Shown piece after piece: positions 56,036-64,000 of a stretch of DNA of 64,000 nt. Position 1 is the first letter of the stretch; each line of letters opens with the position of its first letter. The position numbers were made by a program, and so were the translations under genes. The stretch is taken from positions 372,001 to 436,000 of the forward strand of contig CAWGJF010000001.1 in assembly GCA_963822905.1 (NCBI GenBank), written 5' to 3'. Source of the DNA: CAWGJF01 sp963822905. Lineage in GTDB: Bacteria; Bacteroidota; Ignavibacteria; Ignavibacteriales; Ignavibacteriaceae. Under the pieces are notes generated by a model. The model had not been told where the DNA came from, made no database searches, and saw nothing but the letters and a program-made list of their open reading frames with translations.

Positions 56036-56475
56036 TTATTTTAATAAAGTCATCTTTATATTCTTAACAAAATTTCCAATTTTCAATTGAGCAATATACA
56101 ATCTACTTGCAAGATTGCTTCCGGAGAAATCAGCCCTGTAAGTACTTGCGGATTGTTCCTCATTAAACACAGTTGATATTCATTACCCAGTATATCATAA
56201 ACTTTCAATTGAACAAACGATTCAGATGAAATACTATATTCAATTTTTGTTGAGGGATTAAACGGATTAGGGAAATTCTGTTCTATAATAAACTCGGTTG
56301 GAATTTCATTTGAAATTGATTCCACACCAACAATGCTAAGATTTTCATACCAGTTTATTTCACTATCCAGAGCAGATGCAGAAAGCACATCTGTATCGCC
56401 ATCACCATCTCCTGCGAATATAGATATTGCATAACTGCATCTTCTGAATTCTTTTTCAGAAATTCCAGGCATCAA
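56036..56475 (-). pseudogene. 5'-truncated, frameshifted T9SS/VCBS protein remnant
   Basis: The frame from 56475 carries only the last repeat of a VCBS-type protein (DTDVLSASALDSEINWYENL) and a type IX sorting domain (EQNFPNPFNPSTKI). It matches the end of the gene at 57778. Near 56142 the frame breaks; restoring one A in GAATATC gives ISTVFNEEQSASTYRADFSG and continues to KMTLLK with a stop at 56036. There is no signal peptide. It is a leftover of a duplication. Confidence 0.8.
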
Positions 56476-56480
56476 TTCTT

Positions 56481-57038
56481 TTATAATCCCATTTTTCCAC
56501 CTACGTGGACAGTAATATAATTCGCATCATTAATGAGATTAAAATCTCCTCCAATATCGAGGGAGTACTTCTTGTTGAGCGGAACTTCGTAACCGGCACC
56601 CAGGCTAAAAGTAAAATCTGTTGAACTGGCAGATGCTGAACCACCTCCAATTGTTGTTCCCCCGAATGTGATTGTGGGTATATCAGTACTAACAGAGAAA
56701 AAATGAAACCCAACTGATGAAGTACCATAAAATCCTTTGCCGGGAGTTAAAAAGTATTTTACTCCAAAAATTATTGGGACTGCAGAATAACCGTACGAAT
56801 ATTCTCCCAAATCTTTACCACCCCAACTTATGTAACCAACTTGTCCAATACCCATAAGGTTATTCCCAAAACCTATTTCATAAGTTCCCAGGACTCCGAA
56901 TCCAGTTCCGGCTACATCTCCAAAAGAGCCTATGGGTAATGCAACCACAGCACGAACACCTGCGTTCATTTTTGATTGAGCATTAATAACTGCAAACGAA
57001 CAAATAAAGAACAACAGAATTGATGCAAATGTTTTCAT
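56481..57038 (-). CDS. Outer-membrane beta-barrel protein
   Basis: This 185-residue protein has a signal peptide (ending NAQ) and OmpX-like strands: MNAGVRAVVALPIGSFGDVAG, FGVLGTYEIGFG, YGTSSVGFHFFSVS, FTFSLGAGYEVP, ending in VGGKMGL. A membrane-spanning barrel of about eight strands is likely. It is downstream of the DUF4412 gene (78-bp gap). Confidence 0.85.
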   Translation of the reverse strand: MKTFASILLFFICSFAVINAQSKMNAGVRAVVALPIGSFGDVAGTGFGVLGTYEIGFGNNLMGIGQVGYISWGGKDLGEYSYGYSAVPIIFGVKYFLTPGKGFYGTSSVGFHFFSVSTDIPTITFGGTTIGGGSASASSTDFTFSLGAGYEVPLNKKYSLDIGGDFNLINDANYITVHVGGKMGL

Positions 57039-57116
57039 AAGATTTTTCCTTCTTTAATTATTATAGTTAGTTGTTTAATTTTTAATTAATTATAATCCTG
57101 GTTGAAGCTTCGTAAT

Positions 57117-57758
57117 TTATTTACCGATTAAATTTTCTAAACCTCCCAAATTCATAAGATCAAATTTTTTATAAGAAGAAGGCACTTTAAACAGGTCATC
57201 GCTTAGTTTCATCGGTGTGACTTCTTTTACGTCATAAACACTTGTAACGTTTCTTCTTGTATCGTGCTGAGTAACGTGCAGCGGAAAATACCCTGCATCC
57301 AATACTTCAGATTGCCAGTCAGGCATTTCTTTTTGTTCTTCCATAAAGAACATAAAAGCACCAAGCTCTTTTGTCATCCATGCTTCACCTTTCATATCTT
57401 TCTGTGTAAAAAGAAATTTTTCACATTCGTAACCAAGAATATTTTTTATTTCACCTGTTTTATTTATAGAACCTCCGCCGGATCCAGTACTTAGTGGCAT
57501 CATATCTGATTCCATATACATTTTTTGTTCATCCATTATCACATACATTTTAAATGCACGACTGTTAAAGAGTATTGTTCCTCCTTTGTCGGGAACATCC
57601 ATACGGAATTTTTTATCCTTGGAATAGTAGTTCATAGTTTGAGTTTTACCTTGTTCCTGAACACTGAAGATTACTTTACCTTCAAATGATTCCTGCGCAA
57701 TACTTTTTCCAATTAAGAGAGTAAGTATCAGAAAGTATATTAGATTAATCACTTTCAT
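57117..57758 (-). CDS. DUF4412 protein
   Basis: This 213-residue protein has a signal peptide (ending IAQ) and the DUF4412 features: FEGKVIFSVQEQGKTQTMNYY, DKKFRMDVPDKGG, and ILGYECEKFLFTQKDMKGEAW with a single Cys. The family is found in envelope proteins of this phylum; function unknown. GGAGC precedes the ATG. It starts 19 bp after the T9SS gene at 57778. Confidence 0.88.
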   Translation of the reverse strand: MKVINLIYFLILTLLIGKSIAQESFEGKVIFSVQEQGKTQTMNYYSKDKKFRMDVPDKGGTILFNSRAFKMYVIMDEQKMYMESDMMPLSTGSGGGSINKTGEIKNILGYECEKFLFTQKDMKGEAWMTKELGAFMFFMEEQKEMPDWQSEVLDAGYFPLHVTQHDTRRNVTSVYDVKEVTPMKLSDDLFKVPSSYKKFDLMNLGGLENLIGK

Positions 57759-57777
57759 AATTAGCTCCTGTTATTTA

Positions 57778-59169
57778 TTATTTTATTAATATCATTTTTC
57801 TTGTTTGGATAAAATCACCTGCTGTCATTTTTGCTATATAAATTCCACTGGTAAGATCATCCCCATTAAAATCTGCTTTATAATTTCCGGCTGGATAATA
57901 ATCATTAGCAAGAGTAATTACATCGTTACCAAGTACATCATAAACCTTCAGTTCTACAAATGATTCCTGCGGAATCGAGAACTCAATTGTTGTGGATGGA
58001 TTAAATGGATTGGGGTAGTTTTGTCTTAAGATGAATTCACTCGGTATTTTATTTGAAGTTTGCTCAACCCCAACAATGCTTAAGTTTTCATACCAGTTTA
58101 TTTCACTATCCAAAGCGGAAGCTGAAAGCACATCTGTATCGCCATCACCATCCACATCTCCGGCAAGAACACATACGGCTATTACTGCTTGAGTTGATAT
58201 GATGTGAGTTGTGAAGTTTTCATTTCCATCATTTTCATACCAGGCTATAGTATTATCGTCCCTGGAAGCAGATAGCGCATCAATATCTGAATCTCCATCT
58301 ATATCAGCCGCATAAACTGAAGTAGGGTAATCCGCGTCCATTGTTATAATATGAGTTGTAAAATTTTCATCTCCATCATTTTCGTACCAGGTTATTTTAT
58401 CCTGAAGTCCTGTGTGTGAGGCTGAAAGTACATCAATATCACCATCACTATCCATATCTAAAGCATAAACTTGCACTCCACCGTCTGTATCTGTTGCAAT
58501 GGCATGTTCTGTAAAAGTTTGATTCCCGTCATTTTCATACCACGCAACTGGTGATTGATCTAGTGAAGCTGATAAAACATCAATGTCAGTGTCTCCGTCA
58601 ACATCTATAGCAAAAAGCGATTGGGGAAGGTTCACGTTTGTCGCGATTGTGTGATAAGTAAAGTTTTCATTTCCGTCATTCTCGTACCAATAAAACCTAT
58701 CATTTATTCCGGAGGCTGCGATTACATCAGCATCTCCATCGCCGTCAAAATCTATAGCCAACACACAACTGCTAGCATTGGTAGCAATTATATGGCGAGT
58801 AAAATTTTCATCACCGTCGTTTTCATACCAGCATACTTCATCTTGCCCTCTCGAAGAGGCTGATAGAACATCCATATCACCATCAGTATCAACATCAAAT
58901 GCATATACTGATGTTGGTCCATCTGGTTCGGTAGAGATTAATAACTCAGTAAAATTCCCATTACCATCATTCTCGTACCAATAAATTTCATTAGCAATAT
59001 AGAGTGCAGAAAGTATATCTAAGTCGCCATCTCCATCAATATCCGCAGCATAAATATCGTATACATTAGGAGCGTTGAAAGTTATTGTATGAGATGTAAA
59101 TTTAACTTGTGAGAACAAACTAATTGTTAAGCATAAAGTAATGACCAATAAAATTGAAAAATTTTTCAT
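57778..59169 (-). CDS. VCBS/FG-GAP-type repeat protein with T9SS sorting domain
   Basis: This 463-residue protein has a signal peptide (ending SLFSQ) followed by about eight repeats of some 45 residues with the calcium-binding-like DxDxDGD and WYENDGNxNFT, as in VCBS/FG-GAP propellers. The type IX sorting domain has LRQNYPNPFNPSTTI and ends KMILIK. It should be secreted to the cell surface. GGAAAAGCG precedes the ATG. It is the intact parent of the remnant at 56036. Confidence 0.9.
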   Translation of the reverse strand: MKNFSILLVITLCLTISLFSQVKFTSHTITFNAPNVYDIYAADIDGDGDLDILSALYIANEIYWYENDGNGNFTELLISTEPDGPTSVYAFDVDTDGDMDVLSASSRGQDEVCWYENDGDENFTRHIIATNASSCVLAIDFDGDGDADVIAASGINDRFYWYENDGNENFTYHTIATNVNLPQSLFAIDVDGDTDIDVLSASLDQSPVAWYENDGNQTFTEHAIATDTDGGVQVYALDMDSDGDIDVLSASHTGLQDKITWYENDGDENFTTHIITMDADYPTSVYAADIDGDSDIDALSASRDDNTIAWYENDGNENFTTHIISTQAVIAVCVLAGDVDGDGDTDVLSASALDSEINWYENLSIVGVEQTSNKIPSEFILRQNYPNPFNPSTTIEFSIPQESFVELKVYDVLGNDVITLANDYYPAGNYKADFNGDDLTSGIYIAKMTAGDFIQTRKMILIK

Positions 59170-59186
59170 TTCGCTTTTCCTTTGGT

Positions 59187-61109
59187 TTATTTAATAAGCA
59201 ACATTTTCTTTGTTTGAACAAAGCCAACTGCTTTCAGAGTATAGAAATATATCCCACTGCCAAGTTCAGCAGCATCAAAAGTGACTGTATAAACTCCTTT
59301 ATCCTTTTCTTCATTAACAAGAATCGCTACTTCACTCCCAAGAATGTCGTAAACTTTAAGCTCAACAAATGATTCCTGCGGAATTGTGAATTTAATTGTA
59401 GTTGATGGGTTGAAAGGATTGGGATAATTTTGAGATAGCTCATATTGTTGAGGGACTGTTTCTACCTCGACTATTTCTGTATATTCAAATGAACCATCAT
59501 AGTCTATCTGCTTTAATCTGTACTGAAATTTAGTTCCTCCGGAAAAAAGATCATTATCGATATAACTATATTCTTTTGGTGAAGTAGAGTTACCGTTTCC
59601 TTTAATAAAGACAATACTTTTCCAATCATTTTTATTAATTCTTCTCTCCACATTAAAACCTTTGTTATTAAGCTCGGTTGCTGTTTCCCAATGTAAAGTA
59701 ATATCAGTTTTATTATAGATGGCATTAAATGATGTGAGTTCAACCGGAATTGTTGGGGAGGATAAATAGAGATAAGCTTTCCCGGCATTCACACCTCCAA
59801 AATCATTATAAGGTGCCCCGATAATAACATCAGCAATTCCATCTCCATTTACATCGCCTGGTGTATTTACGGAGAGACCAAATAAATCTTCATCTGCTTC
59901 TCCTGTAAATATCAAATCTGCTGTGTCATCCATTAAAGTTCCGCCATAATAGATATATGCTCTTCCGGCATTCGTCCCACCAGCGTCATTTTGATAGGCA
60001 CCAACAATTATATCTCCAAATCCATCTCCATTAATATCTCCTACAGATGCAACTGAAGAACCAAATTGATCTTCACTTGCTTCGCCTGTAGATATCCAAT
60101 CTGCCGTGTTATCCATATTCGCAGCACCAAAATAAACGTAAGCTCTTCCCGCATCCATGCCGCCTGCATCATTATTTATGGATCCTATGATTACATCACT
60201 AAACCCATCTCCGTTAACGTCACCAGCAGATGATACGGAATAACCAAATCGATCAGATATCATTTCACCGTTCATCACAACGTCTGCAGTACTATCCATA
60301 GATACACCTCCAAAATATAAATACGCTTTACCTGCAAATGTTGAAGAGGAATTGTATGCCCCTCCTATTAATACATCGGCGAAGCTATCGCCGTTTACAT
60401 CTCCGGCAGAAGCTATTGAACTTCCAAAATATTGAACCAGATTTTCACCAATCATTACGACATCCGGGATCGTATCCATCAAAGAACCTCCGTAGAAAAT
60501 ATAAGTGATACCAGTTGAGCTATTATAATAAGGTGCTGAGGCTAAAACATCGTCATAGCCATCGCCGTTAACATCTCCTGCACCAGCAACACACTTACCA
60601 AAAAAGTTGTTTGGAGTTGTTCCTGTCATAATTATATCTGCTATATCATCCATTAAAGTTCCGCCAAAATAAATATATACTCTTCCTGCAGCTGTACCGC
60701 CGGCACTATTTTCCTGAGCTCCAACAATCACATCATCATAACTATCGCCATTAACATCACCAGCAGAGGCTACAGAAATTCCAAAAATATCACCGGCAGC
60801 TTCTCCTGATAAAATCACATCAGCGATACTATCCATTGCTGTTCCGCCGAAATAAATGTAGGCTCTACCAGCGTTAACTCCTCCAGCATCATTAAAAGGT
60901 GCACCGACAATTATATCTTCATAGCCATCTCCGTTTACATCACCAGCCGATGAGACCGTTACACCAAAAAGATCAACGCCACCTTCTCCAATGAAGGTTA
61001 TTTCTGTTAATTCGCCAGAAATCTGGTTGTCATTATTATAAACATCCTGTGGAAAAAGAACTGAAGTTACTAGTAAAAACGAAATCATAAATGTTTTAAT
61101 TAGTCTCAT
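59187..61109 (-). CDS. FG-GAP (integrin-like) repeat protein with T9SS sorting domain
   Basis: This 640-residue protein begins MRLIKTFMISFLLVTSVLF and has seven FG-GAP repeats of about 61 residues (SSAGDVNGDGYEDIIVGAPF, then NDAGGxNAGRAYIYFGG), forming an integrin-like propeller. A fibronectin-like region (VELTSFNAIYNKTDITLHWE) and a type IX domain (LSQNYPNPFNPSTTI) follow. GGGAAG precedes ATG 61109; an ATG four codons earlier is less likely. A surface binding role is inferred. Confidence 0.9.
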   Translation of the reverse strand: MRLIKTFMISFLLVTSVLFPQDVYNNDNQISGELTEITFIGEGGVDLFGVTVSSAGDVNGDGYEDIIVGAPFNDAGGVNAGRAYIYFGGTAMDSIADVILSGEAAGDIFGISVASAGDVNGDSYDDVIVGAQENSAGGTAAGRVYIYFGGTLMDDIADIIMTGTTPNNFFGKCVAGAGDVNGDGYDDVLASAPYYNSSTGITYIFYGGSLMDTIPDVVMIGENLVQYFGSSIASAGDVNGDSFADVLIGGAYNSSSTFAGKAYLYFGGVSMDSTADVVMNGEMISDRFGYSVSSAGDVNGDGFSDVIIGSINNDAGGMDAGRAYVYFGAANMDNTADWISTGEASEDQFGSSVASVGDINGDGFGDIIVGAYQNDAGGTNAGRAYIYYGGTLMDDTADLIFTGEADEDLFGLSVNTPGDVNGDGIADVIIGAPYNDFGGVNAGKAYLYLSSPTIPVELTSFNAIYNKTDITLHWETATELNNKGFNVERRINKNDWKSIVFIKGNGNSTSPKEYSYIDNDLFSGGTKFQYRLKQIDYDGSFEYTEIVEVETVPQQYELSQNYPNPFNPSTTIKFTIPQESFVELKVYDILGSEVAILVNEEKDKGVYTVTFDAAELGSGIYFYTLKAVGFVQTKKMLLIK

Positions 61110-61224
61110 TATACTTCCCAATTTATCATATGAATTTTATTAATTATCTTATATGTCCTCATTAATCCTGGTCTTTTTTGAAATCTCTGTACCTGATATG
61201 TGTTATCGTTTTATTAACCATAAT

Positions 61225-62064
61225 TTATTTCAGAAGTAACATTTTTCTTGTTTGGATAAAATTGCCTGCAGTCATTCTTGCGATGTAAAAACCGCTTGGA
61301 AGATCATCTCCATTAAAATCTGTTTTATAATTTCCGGCCGGATAATATTCACTGGCTAGAGTAGATACTTCGCTACCAAGTATATCATAAACTTTCAGTT
61401 CCACAAATGATTCCTGCGGAATGGAAAACTCAATTGTTGTAGATGGATTGAATGGATTGGGATAGTTTTGTTTGAGTGAAAAATCTGAGGGATTAAAACT
61501 AATCGGCTCAACATCCGAAGTACCGCCGAGACTCAATTGGTCGATAAGTGCATAACTGCCAATTCCGGTATTGCTGCTGCTATTGCTTACCATCTCGAAC
61601 TGAATCCATAGTGAATCTGGCGTGCCGGAATTACCTGAGTTTGGGTCAAAATTAAATTGAGTATATGTCGAAGCGCCAGAGGTTATATCCAGGCTTCCGC
61701 TACCAGCAAGCAAGCCGTCCTTAAAATAATATGTGTAGACAGATAGAACCACTTCATTATCAACCGGATAAAATTGATAGTAGCCAGTAAGTGACTGAGA
61801 ATACTCATTTACCTGGAATGTTACTGTTAAAACAGGGAAGATGGGAAAACCATTAAAGTCATCAATTTCAACTTTTGCAGCATATGATCCCATATGGGCA
61901 GTGGCAGATCTTGAAACTGTTATCCAGGACGATGGAAGATTATTTGTAAGCCAGTTTTGTGGTGTATTCACATCAATCCAGTTTTCAAATCCGGCATTTG
62001 GGATTTGTGAGTGAATGGTCATTGTTACACAAAGAATCAATAAAGTAAATATTAATGATTTCAT
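61225..62064 (-). CDS. Secreted T9SS protein with lectin-like domain
   Basis: This 279-residue protein has a signal peptide (ending IHSQ), then NAGFENWIDVNTPQNWLTNN and a beta-sandwich domain of the PCMD or carbohydrate-binding style (HMGSYAAKVEIDDF), found in Bacteroidota surface proteins. The type IX domain has LKQNYPNPFNPSTTI. Its last 85 codons are nearly the same as in the gene at 57778 at the DNA level, which suggests exchange of the domain. GGAGATATC precedes the ATG. Confidence 0.88.
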   Translation of the reverse strand: MKSLIFTLLILCVTMTIHSQIPNAGFENWIDVNTPQNWLTNNLPSSWITVSRSATAHMGSYAAKVEIDDFNGFPIFPVLTVTFQVNEYSQSLTGYYQFYPVDNEVVLSVYTYYFKDGLLAGSGSLDITSGASTYTQFNFDPNSGNSGTPDSLWIQFEMVSNSSSNTGIGSYALIDQLSLGGTSDVEPISFNPSDFSLKQNYPNPFNPSTTIEFSIPQESFVELKVYDILGSEVSTLASEYYPAGNYKTDFNGDDLPSGFYIARMTAGNFIQTRKMLLLK

Positions 62065-62110
62065 GATATCTCCTTAATTATTTGATTGTTTTAACTTTTA
62101 TACTGTTCAA

Positions 62111-62239
62111 TTATTTGATAAAATCCAGTAGCCCGGTAAAAACCAAAGTGAGCAGAATTCCTATCATGATTGAAATTGCCACAATGATCTTTGTAACCAG
62201 CTTTTCTTTTTTCCGCATTTGCTCGGTTGAATTTTCCAT
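62111..62239 (-). CDS. Small single-helix membrane protein
   Basis: This 42-residue protein starts MENSTEQMRKKEKLVTKI and has one membrane helix (VAISIMIGILLTLVFTGLL) ending DFIK. No clear Shine-Dalgarno lies upstream, but the charged-hydrophobic layout is convincing. It lies downstream of the hybrid kinase gene on the same strand. It is unannotated in type and function. Confidence 0.5.
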   Translation of the reverse strand: MENSTEQMRKKEKLVTKIIVAISIMIGILLTLVFTGLLDFIK

Positions 62240-62396
62240 TCTGGAATTCTTTTCCAATTGATTACTTCAAAAATTATTTTAACCATTTGATGAATGGTGC
62301 AAAGGTAGAATAATGATGCAGGGTGTGCTATCTGATTTGTTTCAAGATTTTGTTGTTTTGTAACAAAATGTAAAATGATGTGTTTTAGCTGTTTCT

Positions 62397-64000
62397 TTAA
62401 GCTTTAATTTTTGAGGAATACTCCGAAGGGACACAACTGAATTGTTTTGTAAATGCCCTTGTAAATTGAGCCGGACTAGAAAAACCAATTTCATAAGCAA
62501 TTTGTGTTACTGACAACTTTCCTTCAATTAGGAGTTCTGCAGCATGCTTTAGTTTTTTATTTCTTATTAACTCACCTGGCGGTTGACCGGTTATTGAAAT
62601 TATTTTCCTGTGAAACTGTGTACGGCTTACAAATAATTCTTTGGCTAATTGTTCAGTACCAAAATTTGTTTTGTCAAGATTTTTTTCTACTAGAGCCAAC
62701 GTTCTTTCTAAAAATTCATTATCTGCTTTATTTAACTTATTCGATTCAATAATTTTGTCCGGTTCATTTTTATATTTATTTCTGATTCGCTTTCTTTGTT
62801 CAAGAAGATTTTTAATACGTGTAAAAAGTTCCTTAGAATGAAATGGTTTTGTAAGATATTCATCAGCACCAATCTCCAATCCTTCAATTTTACTTTCAAA
62901 TGATGCTTTGGCAGTAAGAAGTATTACCGGAATATCACTTGTCTGCCATTCAGATTTAATCCTGCTGCAAAACTCTAAACCATCCATTGAAGGCATCATA
63001 ACGTCACTGATAATTATATCAGGCATATTTTCTTTGGCTACTTTAATTCCTTCATTCCCATTTTCAGCTTCCGTAACCAGAAAATTATCTTGAAGCAATC
63101 CTTTTAAATACTCTCTTACATCTTCAGAATCATCAACAACAAGAATTGTAGTTCTATTTTCAGATTTGGTTACTGTTTCTGTTTTTTGATTGTTCTTTGT
63201 TGAACTATAAATTTTCTTGTCCGTTGCTTTTTTAATGTCCGTATCAATATTTGTTTTTGCTGATTGAACTTTTTCAGTTTCAGTTAAATAATCATCCCAC
63301 ATAGGAATTTGAAGTGTGAATTCAGTTCCTTCCCCCGGTTCACTGACTACAGAAATTTTCCATTTGTGTAAGTCGACAAACTCTTTAACTAAAGCTAATC
63401 CTATTCCAGAACCACCGTGAGAACGTTTTGTGGAATCATCCACCTGGAAAAACCGATCAAATATTCTATCAATCTTATCTTTTGGTACACCGGCACCACT
63501 ATCTGAAATTTTTATTTCTGCGATGGGTTTTCCGTCAACTGATTTTTCCTTAAAATCTACACTCACGTTACCGCCAACAGGTGTAAATTTAACAGCATTT
63601 GAAAGCAGGTTGTTTATAATTTTTTCTAATTTGTCTCTATCAACCCAGCAGGTCTTACTCTCTGAATCGCTCTGAAACTTCAAAGAAATATTTTTTTGCT
63701 TTGTAAATGATTCAAACGAAGAAATCAATCCTTTCAATATTGTGATCACATTTTCCTGCTTCGCTTTTAAGGGGATAGCCGCTTTTTCCAGCTGTGATAA
63801 TTCAAGCAATTGATCTATTAATACTTTAAGTCTGTCACTGTTTCTTTCAATCAGATCAATATTTTCCTGAAAATTCTTACTTTCACCACCTTTCTTTAAT
63901 TGTTCAATCGGACCTTTGATTAGCATGAGAGGAGTTCTGAACTCATGTGAAAGATTAGCGAAGAATCTTGATTTCAGTTCCTCAAGTTCTGATTTTTTCT
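62397..64000 (-). CDS. Hybrid two-component regulator: kinase, receiver and AraC domain (partial)
   Basis: The gene runs off the right edge, so its N-terminus is missing. The visible part of about 533 residues has the H-box LSHEFRTPL, N-box NLLSNAVKFTP, DSGAGVP and GGSGIGLAL, then a receiver (VVDDSEDV, phosphorylated Asp in SDVMMPSMDG, LLTAKA) and an AraC DNA-binding domain (IAYEIGFSSPAQFTRAF). This is the one-piece hybrid two-component system typical of Bacteroidota, often controlling carbohydrate or surface genes. It is probably a regulator of the adjacent secreted proteins. Confidence 0.93.
   Translation of the reverse strand, partial: KKSELEELKSRFFANLSHEFRTPLMLIKGPIEQLKKGGESKNFQENIDLIERNSDRLKVLIDQLLELSQLEKAAIPLKAKQENVITILKGLISSFESFTKQKNISLKFQSDSESKTCWVDRDKLEKIINNLLSNAVKFTPVGGNVSVDFKEKSVDGKPIAEIKISDSGAGVPKDKIDRIFDRFFQVDDSTKRSHGGSGIGLALVKEFVDLHKWKISVVSEPGEGTEFTLQIPMWDDYLTETEKVQSAKTNIDTDIKKATDKKIYSSTKNNQKTETVTKSENRTTILVVDDSEDVREYLKGLLQDNFLVTEAENGNEGIKVAKENMPDIIISDVMMPSMDGLEFCSRIKSEWQTSDIPVILLTAKASFESKIEGLEIGADEYLTKPFHSKELFTRIKNLLEQRKRIRNKYKNEPDKIIESNKLNKADNEFLERTLALVEKNLDKTNFGTEQLAKELFVSRTQFHRKIISITGQPPGELIRNKKLKHAAELLIEGKLSVTQIAYEIGFSSPAQFTRAFTKQFSCVPSEYSSKIKA

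Overview
The window looks like a chromosome segment of a member of the Bacteroidota/Chlorobi-Ignavibacteriota group, most likely Ignavibacteriota. Evidence: at least six secreted proteins end in the type IX secretion C-terminal domain typical of that group (core QNYPNPFNPSTTI, ending in MxLLK or MILIK). There are many lipoproteins, a starch-type hybrid sensor kinase, AT-rich DNA and dense short operons. No rRNA, tRNA, CRISPR array, integrase or transposase was found.

Layout. 1-7.9 kb: a stress/envelope region of very small membrane or basic proteins, an OmpA-like lipoprotein, a LapA-like protein, a glycosyltransferase/GH130 pair, an alcohol dehydrogenase and a ribosome-hibernation-type protein; a short spaced motif recurs four times upstream of the small genes. 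8-20 kb: a GT39 membrane transferase, lipoproteins, two duplicated RRM RNA-binding proteins, an alpha/beta hydrolase and two indel-damaged BNR/propeller genes. 20.2-23.6 kb: an accessory island with a multi-ubiquitin, E2-like, JAB and ThiF/E1 operon, divergent from an XRE regulator and ImmA/IrrE peptidase pair and separated from it by a palindromic candidate operator. 23.8-24.1 kb: a 42-bp tandem repeat. 24.4-33.2 kb: secreted proteins, an M16 peptidase pair, and a lytic-transglycosylase-like protein whose start lies behind a nine-C run. 33.2-36.5 kb: DinB, VOC, YdeI-like and an ArsR/SRPBCC/DUF1059 operon with two operator dyads. 36.5-39.5 kb: an ECF sigma/anti-sigma/DUF4252 operon and an outer-membrane protein. 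39.6-43.2 kb: an osmoprotectant ABC transporter with a GH13 enzyme. 43.3-56 kb: a long coiled-coil protein, DJ-1/PfpI, PAP2, an esterase, a 1591-residue acyl-adenylating/GNAT fusion, citrate synthase and a beta-CASP nuclease. 56-64 kb: FG-GAP and other type IX-secreted proteins, then a hybrid two-component regulator running off the right edge.

The most interesting locus is the ubiquitin-like conjugation operon. Its E1 and JAB genes, the XRE gene, a BNR gene, an SRPBCC gene and several others are broken almost only by single-base indels, while conserved motifs survive in the shifted frames. This suggests either very recent inactivation or consensus errors in the assembly; I cannot separate these without reads.
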